This document shows, piece after piece, positions 52,615-61,620 of a DNA stretch of 64,000 nt; position 1 is the stretch's first letter; each line of letters opens with the position of its first letter. Source of the stretch: an uncultured Muribaculaceae bacterium (lineage in GTDB: Bacteria; Bacteroidota; Bacteroidia; Bacteroidales; Muribaculaceae); contig CAJUPZ010000013.1 in NCBI GenBank assembly GCA_910588065.1, forward strand, positions 15,265 to 79,264, written 5' to 3'. The position numbers and the translations under genes are program-made. The notes beneath the pieces are model-generated. The model had not been told where the DNA came from. It was given only the letters and a program-made list of their open reading frames with translations, and did no database searches.

Positions 52615-54114
52615 ATGGCTTCAATAAAAAGTCTTGCAAAGGACACTGCCGTGTATGGCCTCAGCAGTATCATCGGACGGTTTCTCAACTGGCTGCTGGT
52701 GCCGCTGTACACCAACATGTTTGCCGAAGAGCAATATGGCGTGGTGACATACGTCTATGCCATTGTGGCGGTGGCTCTGCTGGTGCTGACATACGGCATG
52801 GAAACCGGCTTCTTCCGGTTTGCTAACCATGAGCGCTACTCCGACCCCATGGAGGTGTACTCTACATCGATGACGTCGCTTGCGGTCAGTTCATCGCTCT
52901 TTTTCGCACTGGTGTGCATTTTCATCAGCCCGGTAAGCGAGGCGATGGAGTGTGGCGCCAACCACTCCTTCGTGCTGCTCATGGCAGCCACAGTGGCCAT
53001 TGATGCCTTCACGGCACTGCCGTTCTCATATCTCCGCTACCGACGCCGGCCGATGCGCTTCGCAGCCCTTAAGCTTATTGGCATTGCTCTCAATATCGGC
53101 TTCAACATCTTCTTCATACTCATCTGCCCGTGGCTCTGGGAGGAGGCTCCCGGAACAATAGCCTGGTTCTATGACCCCACATTCGGCATAGGCTACATTT
53201 TCCTTGCAAATTTCATCAGCTCGGCGGTGATGCTGCTGCTGTTGATTCCGGATTTCACGGGATTCAGATGGCGATGGAACACCGCTTTGTGGCGCGAGAT
53301 GCTCGCCTACTCGTTTCCCCTGCTAATTCTCGGTGTAGCCGGGGTGATGAACCAGACACTTGACAAAATTCTGCTGCCATGGCTGGTGCCTGACAAGGCT
53401 GACGCGTTGGCTCAGGTGGGCATATACGGCGCCAACTATAAGATTGCTGTGGTGATGGTGATGTTCATCCAGGCGTTCCGGTTTGCCTACGAGCCCTTCA
53501 TCTTCGCCCAGAACAAGGCTGCGGGTGCTGACAAGAACCAGGCCTTCTGCGATGCCATGAAATATTTCGTGATATTCGCAATGGTGATATTTCTCGGGGT
53601 GATGTTCTACCTCGATATACTGCGCCACTTCATAGCCCCGGCGTACTTCTCAGGCCTCAAGGTGGTGCCCATTGTGATGCTCGCCGAATTTTTCTTCGGG
53701 GTGTTCTTCAACCTGTCCCTGTGGTACAAACTCACCGACCGCACCATCTGGGGCACATGGTTCTCTCTCATAGGCCTCGCCATTACCCTGGTAATGAATC
53801 TGCTGTTTGTGCCCCGTTTCGGCTACATAGCCTGCGCGTGGGCTGCATTCACCTGCTATGGGGCAATGATGCTGCTGTCATACTTCATCGGACGACGCAA
53901 ACATCCTATTGACTACGATGTCAAATCCATTCTGATATACTTCTTCACAGCCATTGCGCTGTATGGCCTCGCCACGGCCGCCACAACAGCAAGCCAATGG
54001 ATAAACATGCCGCTGCGCACCCTGCTGCTTGTCATCTTCGTAGCATTCGCTTTCAAGCGCGAGCATCTGAGCCTGCGCGGCCTGATTCCCCTACCTAAAA
54101 ATCACCGAGCATGA
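52615..54114 (+). CDS. Polysaccharide flippase (Wzx/MATE-like lipopolysaccharide biosynthesis protein)
   Basis: A 499-residue membrane protein with about 12-14 helices of the oligosaccharide flippase group: AVYGLSSIIGRFLNWLLVPL at the start, EMLAYSFPLLILGVAGVMNQ in the middle and the TLVMNLLFVPRFGYIACAWA segment. It is predicted to translocate lipid-linked glycans across the inner membrane. Its stop overlaps the DUF389 gene by four bases. The polymer is not identifiable. Confidence 0.9.
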   Translation: MASIKSLAKDTAVYGLSSIIGRFLNWLLVPLYTNMFAEEQYGVVTYVYAIVAVALLVLTYGMETGFFRFANHERYSDPMEVYSTSMTSLAVSSSLFFALVCIFISPVSEAMECGANHSFVLLMAATVAIDAFTALPFSYLRYRRRPMRFAALKLIGIALNIGFNIFFILICPWLWEEAPGTIAWFYDPTFGIGYIFLANFISSAVMLLLLIPDFTGFRWRWNTALWREMLAYSFPLLILGVAGVMNQTLDKILLPWLVPDKADALAQVGIYGANYKIAVVMVMFIQAFRFAYEPFIFAQNKAAGADKNQAFCDAMKYFVIFAMVIFLGVMFYLDILRHFIAPAYFSGLKVVPIVMLAEFFFGVFFNLSLWYKLTDRTIWGTWFSLIGLAITLVMNLLFVPRFGYIACAWAAFTCYGAMMLLSYFIGRRKHPIDYDVKSILIYFFTAIALYGLATAATTASQWINMPLRTLLLVIFVAFAFKREHLSLRGLIPLPKNHRA

Positions 54115-55511
54115 ACAATAATTTCGCAACCCGCCTATCCAATTTCTTCATAAACTACTTCACCCTCACCCAGGACCTTGTGCCTCAGGCTGAGGCGGAG
54201 CAGAGCATACGCGAGGGGGTGTCTTTCCGCGGAACGAACATCCTCATACTCATTGTGGCGGTGCTCATAGCCTCGCTAGGACTCAACACCAACTCCACCG
54301 CCGTAATCATCGGCGCGATGCTCATCTCTCCCCTCATGGGTCCTATCATCGGCCTCGGGCTGGGGGTGGGAGTCCACGACTTCGAGCTGATAAAGCGCTG
54401 TCTGCGCAACCTGTGCATGGCAGCCGGCTTCAGTGTGCTCGCATCCACGCTCTACTTCCTCATATCGCCGGTCAATGAAGGCCACAGCGAGCTCCTTGCG
54501 CGCACATCGCCGACAATATATGATGTTCTGATCGGATTTTTCGGCGGTGCGGCCGGCATCATAGGCCTCGGCAGCAAAAACAAAGGCAATGTGATACCCG
54601 GAGTGGCCATAGCCACAGCCCTAATGCCGCCGCTGTGCACAGCCGGCTACGGCCTTGCAACATGGCAGCTCAACTATTTTTTCGGAGCTTTCTACCTCTT
54701 TGTCATCAACTCGATATACATAGCCTTCGCCACTTTCATCGGCGTCAAACTGTTCAAATACAAGGGTGAGAGTGCGGTTGACAACAGCCGTGCGAACCGT
54801 GTGCGCAAGATTGTATATTGCGTGGCGGTGCTCACAATGCTGCCGAGCATCTGGCTCACATACCGTATGCTGCAGGACAACAAATTTCAGGTCAACGCCA
54901 ATGCCTTTGTTGCCCGCGAGTGCGTATTTCCGGCAACCCAGGTGCTCAGCCGCGAGGCTTATATTCAGAACGGACAGAAGTACATACGCATAGCGCTCAT
55001 GGGCAAGATTCTCCCCGCCGACTCACTCAACGCCGCCCTAAGCTCACGCCTCGACTTCTTCAACCTCAAAGGCACCAAACTGATAATAGTGCAGGGCGAT
55101 GCGGTCAACACCGGATCGGCAATGACCTCCTCGGCGAGCGACATCTACCAGCTTGCCCAGGCTACAATCACCCGTCAGCAAACAGAAATCGACTCACTGC
55201 GCCAGCTGCTGAACAGCGAGAATTCAGCCCGCGCCATCGGCCTCAGAATATCGCCTGAGCTAAAAGTGCTCTTTCCCCAGGTAAAGGATATAGCAATCGC
55301 ATCAACAGTTTTTGCCGGAGTGGAGAGCGAGCGGCTTGACACGGCGAATGTCGCCCTGGTTAGCTATTCGGCAAAAATGACCGCCGCTCAGTCTGCCAAA
55401 TTCAAGGACTATCTCAAGGCCCGCCTCGGATTGCCTGCAATAAACATTGTGGAGGTGAGTCCGACTGTAGCCCGCACCCCCGGTTCAACCCTCCAAAAAG
55501 CCACACCATGA
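54111..55511 (+). CDS. TIGR00341/DUF389 family membrane protein
   Basis: A 466-residue protein. A short N-terminal soluble part is followed by six membrane helices of the DUF389 type, including ILIVAVLIASLGLNTNSTAV, GAMLISPLMGPIIGLGLGV and PGVAIATALMPPLCTAGYGL. A long C-terminal soluble domain (residues 260-466) follows. The family function is unknown. It overlaps the flippase gene before it and the glycosyltransferase after it by four bases each. Confidence 0.9.
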   Translation: MNNNFATRLSNFFINYFTLTQDLVPQAEAEQSIREGVSFRGTNILILIVAVLIASLGLNTNSTAVIIGAMLISPLMGPIIGLGLGVGVHDFELIKRCLRNLCMAAGFSVLASTLYFLISPVNEGHSELLARTSPTIYDVLIGFFGGAAGIIGLGSKNKGNVIPGVAIATALMPPLCTAGYGLATWQLNYFFGAFYLFVINSIYIAFATFIGVKLFKYKGESAVDNSRANRVRKIVYCVAVLTMLPSIWLTYRMLQDNKFQVNANAFVARECVFPATQVLSREAYIQNGQKYIRIALMGKILPADSLNAALSSRLDFFNLKGTKLIIVQGDAVNTGSAMTSSASDIYQLAQATITRQQTEIDSLRQLLNSENSARAIGLRISPELKVLFPQVKDIAIASTVFAGVESERLDTANVALVSYSAKMTAAQSAKFKDYLKARLGLPAINIVEVSPTVARTPGSTLQKATP

Positions 55512-56755
55512 AAGTAGCCCTCATCTGCAACAGCGACCTTCTCGGCGGAGCCGCCATCGTTACCTTCCGCCTCATGCAGGCACTCCGTCTGCAAGGGGTG
55601 GATGCCCGCATGATTGTTTATACAAAGCTCAGCGACAGCCCGCAAGTGGAGGTTGTCGGCAGCCGATTCGTGCGCGGCGTGTATTTCATGTGGGAGCGGC
55701 TGCGCATTTATGCTGCCAACGGATTCAGCCGCGATGACCTTTTCAAGGTGTCCATAGCCAACGTGGGCTATCCCATCCACCGCCACCCGTGGGTGAAGGA
55801 GAGCGATGTCGTCGCTCTCAACTGGATAAACCAGGGGCTCGCATCGCTCGATGGAATCAGGAAACTGGGTCGTTCCGGCAAGCCTATTGTGTGGACCATG
55901 CACGATATGTGGAACTGCACCGGAATATGCCACCATGCCTACGAATGCACCCGTTACAGGGAATCATGCGGCAAATGCCCGTTCCTCGGCAGCGATAAGC
56001 CTGACGACCTGTCGCACAAAGTGTGGCTACGGAAAAAAGAGCTGTACAACAGTGTGCCCATCCACTTTGTGGCGGTGAGCAACTGGCTTGCCGACCGCTG
56101 CGCGGCAAGCTCACTGCTGCGCAACCGCAGCGTGAGTGTGATTCCCAACGCCTTTCCGGTGGAGACATTTGCCACCGAAAGCGCAACAACCCCGATGCTG
56201 CCCGGCATAGACTTCAGGCGCGACCTGATTCTAATGGGTGCAGCCCGGCTTGACGACCCGATCAAGGGTATAGAATATGCCATCAGTGCTCTTAACACTA
56301 TCTTTGACAACAATCCCGAGGTGTCAAAACGCTCGATGGCGGTGTTCTTCGGAAATCTCAATAACCCCGGGCTGCTCGATAGCCTGCGATTTCCCCATAT
56401 ATGGGTCGGGCGCATCAACGATCCCGCTCTGCTGAGGTCGCTTTACGCTTGTGCAAAAGTGGTGCTCAGCACCTCGCTCTACGAAACCCTCCCCGGCACA
56501 CTCATCGAGGGGCAGGCATCCGGCTGTGTGCCGGTGTCGTTCGGCCTTGGCGGCCAGCGCGACATTGTGACCCACAAGAAAGATGGTTACATAGCCCGCT
56601 ACAAAGACCCCGAGGATATTGCCAACGGTATTGTCTGGGCTCTCGGTGCCGGCATTGACCGCAGACAGCTTCACGAGAGTGTCAGCGAAAGGTTTGCCGC
56701 CTCAAGCATCGCTGCCCGTTACATCAGGCTTTTTGAAGATTTAATCAATAAATGA
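55508..56755 (+). CDS. Glycosyltransferase family 4 (GT-B) protein
   Basis: A 415-residue enzyme with two Rossmann-like domains. The opening KVALICNSDLLGGAAIVTFR and the donor-binding C-terminal part, with SLYETLPGTLIEGQASGCVP and FGLGGQRDIVTHKKDG, are typical of GT4. The cysteine-rich segment CTGICHHAYECTRYRESCG is a feature of a subgroup of such enzymes. It probably adds a sugar to a surface glycan or glycolipid made with the nearby flippase. It starts inside the preceding gene (ATGA). Confidence 0.88.
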   Translation: MKVALICNSDLLGGAAIVTFRLMQALRLQGVDARMIVYTKLSDSPQVEVVGSRFVRGVYFMWERLRIYAANGFSRDDLFKVSIANVGYPIHRHPWVKESDVVALNWINQGLASLDGIRKLGRSGKPIVWTMHDMWNCTGICHHAYECTRYRESCGKCPFLGSDKPDDLSHKVWLRKKELYNSVPIHFVAVSNWLADRCAASSLLRNRSVSVIPNAFPVETFATESATTPMLPGIDFRRDLILMGAARLDDPIKGIEYAISALNTIFDNNPEVSKRSMAVFFGNLNNPGLLDSLRFPHIWVGRINDPALLRSLYACAKVVLSTSLYETLPGTLIEGQASGCVPVSFGLGGQRDIVTHKKDGYIARYKDPEDIANGIVWALGAGIDRRQLHESVSERFAASSIAARYIRLFEDLINK

Positions 56756-56756
56756 T

Positions 56757-57533
56757 ATGCAGACAGTTCTTTTCCACTCAACCATATTCGGCCCCATACA
56801 CAGCCGTCGTCTCGGCACCTCGCTGGGGGTCAATCTGTCGCCGACAGACGGCAAGGTGTGCTCTTTCGACTGCCTCTACTGCGAGGCCGGGTTCAATGCC
56901 CAGGGCCCGGGCACCTCGGGGCTGCCGCCCCGCGCTGCTGTCCGTCAGATGCTCGAGCAGAAACTCAGTTCTATGAAGCAGGCGGGCGAGCCGCTTGATG
57001 TCATAACCTTTTCGGGCAACGGTGAGCCTACGCTCCACCCTGATTTCCCCGGAATAATAGATGATACAATTGAGCTGCGCGACAAATATTTTCCCAATGT
57101 GAGCATCAGTGTGCTCTCCAACTCCACCCGTATCGACAGGCCCGCCGTGTGCGATGCCCTGCGCAAGGTGGATAACAATATACTCAAACTCGACTCTGCA
57201 ATAACCGGGACAATGCGCCTGATTGACCGCCCCACCTCGCCCGATTTCTCATCGGAAAAGGTCATAGATCAGCTCGCGCAGTTCGGCAATCAGTGCATTG
57301 TGCAGACAATGATGCTGCGTGGCAGCCACAACGGTCAGCCGGTTGACAACACTACCCCGCAGGAGATTGATGCCTTGATCGAGGCCTACAGACGCATCAA
57401 ACCCAAGGAGGTGATGCTTTATTCTCTGGACCGCAAGACACCCGAGCAGGCTCTGGTGAAGGTGGAGAAGCCGGAGCTGGAACAAATTGCAGATAAAATA
57501 CGTGCTGCCGGCATAGCTGTGCAGGTGAGCTGA
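56757..57533 (+). CDS. Radical SAM protein
   Basis: A 258-residue protein with the radical SAM cluster motif CSFDCLYC (CxxxCxxC), followed by ITFSGNGEPTLHPDF and LKLDSAI. The opening FHSTIFGPIHSRRLGTSLGVN is typical of a widespread family of unknown function, sometimes related to wybutosine or anaerobic ribonucleotide-reductase activases. It lies two bases after the glycosyltransferase gene. The reaction is not predictable. Confidence 0.9.
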   Translation: MQTVLFHSTIFGPIHSRRLGTSLGVNLSPTDGKVCSFDCLYCEAGFNAQGPGTSGLPPRAAVRQMLEQKLSSMKQAGEPLDVITFSGNGEPTLHPDFPGIIDDTIELRDKYFPNVSISVLSNSTRIDRPAVCDALRKVDNNILKLDSAITGTMRLIDRPTSPDFSSEKVIDQLAQFGNQCIVQTMMLRGSHNGQPVDNTTPQEIDALIEAYRRIKPKEVMLYSLDRKTPEQALVKVEKPELEQIADKIRAAGIAVQVS

Positions 57534-57548
57534 AAACTATTACTGAAA

Positions 57549-58475
57549 ATGGACAACCTGATAATACCACAACCGCTGAAGCAGGGTGACAAAGTTGTGT
57601 TTGTGTCACCCGCCGGCAATGTGAAAAGCGAATTTGTAGAAAAGGCCGCCGAGCTGCTCAGGGAGCGAGGCTGGGATGTGTCTATCGCACCCCACGCCCT
57701 CGGAAAATACGGCACATACAGCGGCACAGACTCAGAACGCTTCGCTGACCTCAGCGCCGCCCTCGCGGATCCCGACATAAAGGCCATATTCTGCAGCCGC
57801 GGTGGCTACGGTGTGGTGCATCTGCTTGAGAGACTTGACCTGCTGCCGCTTCGCAGCAATCCTAAATGGCTCATCGGCTACAGCGACATTTCCGCACTCC
57901 ATGCACTGCTCAACCGCCATGACATAGCCAGCATCCATGCTCCCATGGCCAAGCATCTGTCCACTTTCGATGCCGAGGACTATTACTCTCAGGCTCTGTT
58001 CGGCATTCTTGAAGGCAACATGCCGGAATACACCCTGGAGCCCCACCCGCTCAACCGTCCCGGCACTGTCTCAGGTCAGCTCATAGGGGGCAACCTCGCT
58101 GTGCTCGCGGATTTGATAGCCACCCCGTTTGATATTTTTGAGCCGGGGGCGATACTCTTTATCGAGGATATTGCCGAACCGATATACAAGACGGAGCGAA
58201 TACTCTACCAGCTGAAACTTAGCGGAGCGCTCGGTCGCCTCGGTGGCCTCATTGTGGGACAGTTTACCGATTATAAGCCTGATACCGAGGGTACCACGAT
58301 GGAGAGCATGATTGCCGAAATAGTCAAGGACTACAGCTACCCGGTGGCATTCAATGTGCCTGTGGGCCATGTGGATGAAAATCTGCCGCTCGTGGAGAGT
58401 GCTCCCGTAACACTCAGTGTCACACCTGATTCGGTAGTGATTTCGCAGAAATCCGCTTATACTCCGGAGTTTTAG
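57549..58475 (+). CDS. LD-carboxypeptidase, family S66
   Basis: A 308-residue serine peptidase. The opening LKQGDKVVFVSPAGNV, the KAIFCSRGGYGVVHLLERLD segment and the nucleophile in LIGYSDISALH fit S66, with a later Glu and His in FIEDIAEPIYKTERIL and VGHVDENLPL. Members trim the D-Ala from muropeptide tetrapeptides during peptidoglycan recycling, or in MccF cleave microcin C. It ends exactly at the left side of a short inverted-repeat element. Confidence 0.93.
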   Translation: MDNLIIPQPLKQGDKVVFVSPAGNVKSEFVEKAAELLRERGWDVSIAPHALGKYGTYSGTDSERFADLSAALADPDIKAIFCSRGGYGVVHLLERLDLLPLRSNPKWLIGYSDISALHALLNRHDIASIHAPMAKHLSTFDAEDYYSQALFGILEGNMPEYTLEPHPLNRPGTVSGQLIGGNLAVLADLIATPFDIFEPGAILFIEDIAEPIYKTERILYQLKLSGALGRLGGLIVGQFTDYKPDTEGTTMESMIAEIVKDYSYPVAFNVPVGHVDENLPLVESAPVTLSVTPDSVVISQKSAYTPEF

Positions 58476-58591
58476 AGTATGTTTTTTGATTGAATGAAGA
58501 AGTTATGGGGTTCCATAATGACTGAATGAAATCTAAAAACAGGCCGAAAAGACTTATAAAGATTTCATAAAGCTAAAAGTAAACATACTCT
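58474..58591. repeat. MITE-like 118-bp element with terminal inverted repeats
   Basis: GAGTATGTTT (58475-58484) and AAACATACTC (58581-58590) are perfect inverted repeats (11 bp when one extra pair is included). They enclose an AT-rich core unlike the G+C-rich neighbours, with an internal hairpin TTATGG/CCATAA and two TGAATGAA copies. The ends reach into the stop codons of the convergent S66 and trmD genes. This fits a small non-autonomous mobile element or an unusual terminator. Confidence 0.5.
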
Positions 58592-59265
58592 TAGTCAAGC
58601 AGGTCGGGACGCAGGCGGCGGGTGCGTTCAAGCGCCTGCTCATGGCGCCATTCGTCAATTTTGGCCTGGTGTCCTGAAAGCAGCACCGGTGGCACTTCCC
58701 AGCCATTGTACACAGCCGGACGGCTATACACCGGCGGAGCAAGCAGATTGTCCTGGAATGAATCGCTGAGTGCGCTCTGTTCGTCACCGATAGCGCCCGG
58801 AATAAGCCTCACAACAGCGTCTGTGATTGCTATAGCGGGCATCTCGCCTCCGGTAAGCACATAGTCGCCGATGGATATCTCCTTGGTAATGAGGTGCTCG
58901 CGGATTCGGTAGTCAATGCCTTTGTAGTGGCCGCACAGAATAATGATGTTGTTGAGCAGAGAAAGGGAGTTGGCCATCGGCTGGTCAAACCGTTCGCCGT
59001 CAGGCGAGGTGAATATCACCTCATCGTATGTGCGCTGCGACTTCAGGTGGGAGATAGCGCGGTCAATAGGCTCAATCTGCATCACCATGCCGGCCTCGCC
59101 GCCGAATGGGTAGTCATCGACCTTGCGGTGCTTGTTGGTAGTGAAGTCGCGCAGGTTGTGCACCTGGATATCGACAAGCCCCTTGTCGCGGGCTCTTTTG
59201 ATGATAGAGCAGCCGAGCGGCGACTCAAGCATTTCGGGCAGTACGGTAAGTATGTCAATTCTCAT
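58591..59265 (-). CDS. trmD: tRNA (guanine-N1)-methyltransferase
   Basis: A 224-residue SPOUT-class enzyme that methylates G37 of tRNAs with SAM. Family motifs are RIDILTVLPEML at the start, DYPFGGEAGMVMQ, IILCGHYKGIDYRI and GDYVLTGGEMPA, which form the trefoil-knot cofactor site. It begins inside the WYL regulator gene (four-base ATGA overlap) and ends at the inverted-repeat element. Confidence 0.97.
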   Translation of the reverse strand: MRIDILTVLPEMLESPLGCSIIKRARDKGLVDIQVHNLRDFTTNKHRKVDDYPFGGEAGMVMQIEPIDRAISHLKSQRTYDEVIFTSPDGERFDQPMANSLSLLNNIIILCGHYKGIDYRIREHLITKEISIGDYVLTGGEMPAIAITDAVVRLIPGAIGDEQSALSDSFQDNLLAPPVYSRPAVYNGWEVPPVLLSGHQAKIDEWRHEQALERTRRLRPDLLD

Positions 59266-60161
59266 TGCTTGTAGTTTTTAAGTGAATCCTCAAGGCTTGT
59301 CACCATCATGGCCCTGAGCTCCGGGGGAGCGATCACGGTGACTTTGGGGCCGTAGCTGAGAAGCTCCTGCACAAAGTCGGGTGTGAGCTTGAGGCGGTAT
59401 GTGAATATAGAGTAGTCGTCGTGCACCATCTCTTTCTGGCTTGTGTGCAGCGGCAACGCCCGGAAGTATTTTGCCTGCCGGGAGTCGGTGCGTATGCTCA
59501 CCTGCTTGGCCTCGCCGCGCGAGTAGACAATTCCGTAGCAGTCGCTGAAATATTCATCTCCGTCAAAATCCTCCGGTATTTCAAAAGATGAATTGTGGTC
59601 CACTGTCACATCGCTCATTCTGTCGAGGGAGTAGGTCTTGACGGTGTTGTCCTTCACAGCCCTGCCGGTCATGTACCACCGCTGTTTGAACAGTTTCAGG
59701 AAATACGGTTCCACCACAACATCGTAGGATGGATTTGTGCGTGTGTAGGGGCTATAGGTGAAGTTGAGAGCCTTCTGCTCCTTCAGGGCATTGAGCACCG
59801 ATTCGAGATGATAGCGCGAAGAGGGCACATCCTCGAGAAAAATGCGGTGGGACACACTGCGCGCGTCGGTGAGCACATTGCTCATGGAGGCGGCGTTGAG
59901 CATCCAGTCGGTAACACTCTCGCCGTGAGAGTCGCCGTCATTTATATAGTACTCAAAGGTGGCGGGATTGCAATCGATGCTTATCTTGAAGAGTTCTTCA
60001 ATAGCGTTGCGGTAGTTGTAGAAGGTGCGTCTCGGCAGGTTTTCACCGTTTGAGAAATCAGTTTTGCGCCACAGGGAGTTGAGCTCCTCACGGGTGAGGG
60101 TGCCGTGGCGGCGGATGGTGTCGATGAGCCAGATGTAACGGCTGAAAAGATTACGAGACAT
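59262..60161 (-). CDS. WYL-domain transcriptional regulator
   Basis: A 299-residue protein. Residues 1-70 contain a winged-helix-like segment (RYIWLIDTIRRHGTLTREEL), and the middle (130-210) is a WYL domain with LNFTYSPY, RWYMTGRAV and a C-terminal WCX-like part. WYL proteins sense ligands such as nucleic-acid or nucleotide derivatives and control DNA-damage, defence or metabolic genes. It lies between the symporter gene (11-bp overlap) and trmD (four-base overlap), so it may regulate this operon. Confidence 0.9.
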   Translation of the reverse strand: MSRNLFSRYIWLIDTIRRHGTLTREELNSLWRKTDFSNGENLPRRTFYNYRNAIEELFKISIDCNPATFEYYINDGDSHGESVTDWMLNAASMSNVLTDARSVSHRIFLEDVPSSRYHLESVLNALKEQKALNFTYSPYTRTNPSYDVVVEPYFLKLFKQRWYMTGRAVKDNTVKTYSLDRMSDVTVDHNSSFEIPEDFDGDEYFSDCYGIVYSRGEAKQVSIRTDSRQAKYFRALPLHTSQKEMVHDDYSIFTYRLKLTPDFVQELLSYGPKVTVIAPPELRAMMVTSLEDSLKNYKQ

Positions 60162-61620
60162 ATTGATTGACTTTTTGTGTATTGAGAGATGTCAGCTGCA
60201 GACCGGCCATTGTGAGCAACGCATTGATTATAAGCAGCTCAAAGCCTGTTTCGTAGGTCCATACCCGGTTCAGGCATTCCTGCACCGCCCATGCGAGCAG
60301 CGGGGCGCAGATGCACACCGCCGGCACAGCGTTGTCGCGCACGGTGCGCTTGCTCAGCAGCCCGAAGGCGAACAGTCCGAGGATAGGGCCGTAAGTGTAT
60401 GAAGCGAGGGTGTAGACAGCGCTGATGGCGTCGGAATCGCTTATGTGATAGAAAGCTATGATTACGGCGCCCATTATCACACCCATCATCAGATGCACTC
60501 TGCGGCGTGTTCGCCCCAGCTCGGCCTCCTGCTGACGCGAAGGAGCGTCGAGGATATCGACAGTGAACGATGTGGTGAGCGATGTCATGGCTGAGCCTGC
60601 CGCGGAGTAGGCGGAGGCTATGAGCCCGATTATGAAGATGATGCCGACAGCAACCGGCATGGAGGGATGGGCGGCTATGATGCCGAAAAGCTCATCGCTT
60701 TTCTTTGGAATCTCTATGCCGGCAAAGTCGGCATAGACAAGCATCAGTGTGCCGAGCACAAGGAATAGAGCTATGACAAAAAACTGCATTACTCCGCTGA
60801 GTATCATGTTTTTGCGTGAGCTCACGGAGTCGCGGCACGCAAGGTGGCGCTGCATCATGTCCTGGTCAAGGCCATTTGTGGCGATTGCCATGAACACACC
60901 GGCGGCAAACTGCTTCCAGAAGTAGTTGCCGGAAAAGGGGTCGTCGAAGAAAAATATCCGCGAGGTGTGGTGCGAGGCGACCGTAGATACCATGTTGCTG
61001 AAACCGAGGTCCATCTGCAGCGCCACAAAAGCTATGCACAGCACCACGCTGCCTATGAGGCAGGCGCTCTTGATGGTGTCGGTCCAGATGAGGGTCTTCA
61101 CCCCGCCGTTGAGTGTATACAGCCATATCAGAGCCACTGTGAGTGCAACATTTACCTCAAACGGTATGCCGAGCGGCCTAAAAACGAGGGTCTGCAGCAC
61201 CGCGCACACAACAAAAAATCTCACTGACGCGCCGAGTACCTTGGAGATGAAGAAAATCCACGCGCCGCTGCGGTAGCTGCGCACCCCGAACCGCTGGCCG
61301 AGATAGCCGTAGATCGACACAAGGTTGCGCTTGTAGAACACAGGCACAAGTACGGTGGCGATTATGATGTAGCCGACAATGAATCCGAGCACCATCTGCA
61401 GATATGCGTAGCCTTTGGCAGCCACCATGCCTGGCACCGATATGAATGTCACCCCGGATATGGCGGCCCCTATCATGGCAAAGGCCACGAGGGGCCACGG
61501 CGCGCGCCGGTTGCCGGTAAAGAAGGTGGCATTGTCGCTGCCCCGCGAGGCTATGGCCGAGATTGCCATCAGCAGCGCAAAATATGCCGCTACCGTTATT
61601 ATTACAGCTATAGGTGTCAT
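60151..61620 (-). CDS. Sodium:solute symporter (SSS family)
   Basis: From the ATG at 61620 the protein is 489 aa with about 13 helices. Family features include AFAMIGAAISGVTFISVPGM near residue 50 and the sodium-site segments RSVYAS-like GLIASAYSAAGSAMTSLTTS near residue 330. The ATG overlaps namZ by four bases, and a longer frame exists but lies inside namZ. In Tannerella an SSS protein imports N-acetylmuramic acid. With namZ before it, the substrate is probably a peptidoglycan sugar; this is inference. Confidence 0.92.
   Translation of the reverse strand: MTPIAVIITVAAYFALLMAISAIASRGSDNATFFTGNRRAPWPLVAFAMIGAAISGVTFISVPGMVAAKGYAYLQMVLGFIVGYIIIATVLVPVFYKRNLVSIYGYLGQRFGVRSYRSGAWIFFISKVLGASVRFFVVCAVLQTLVFRPLGIPFEVNVALTVALIWLYTLNGGVKTLIWTDTIKSACLIGSVVLCIAFVALQMDLGFSNMVSTVASHHTSRIFFFDDPFSGNYFWKQFAAGVFMAIATNGLDQDMMQRHLACRDSVSSRKNMILSGVMQFFVIALFLVLGTLMLVYADFAGIEIPKKSDELFGIIAAHPSMPVAVGIIFIIGLIASAYSAAGSAMTSLTTSFTVDILDAPSRQQEAELGRTRRRVHLMMGVIMGAVIIAFYHISDSDAISAVYTLASYTYGPILGLFAFGLLSKRTVRDNAVPAVCICAPLLAWAVQECLNRVWTYETGFELLIINALLTMAGLQLTSLNTQKVNQYVS

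Noticed and set aside
58475..58590. A plain intrinsic terminator
   Set aside because: The inverted arms are about 96 bp apart, too far for an ordinary terminator hairpin, and there is no adjacent T run at the stem. A small mobile element is listed as the more likely reading, with low confidence.
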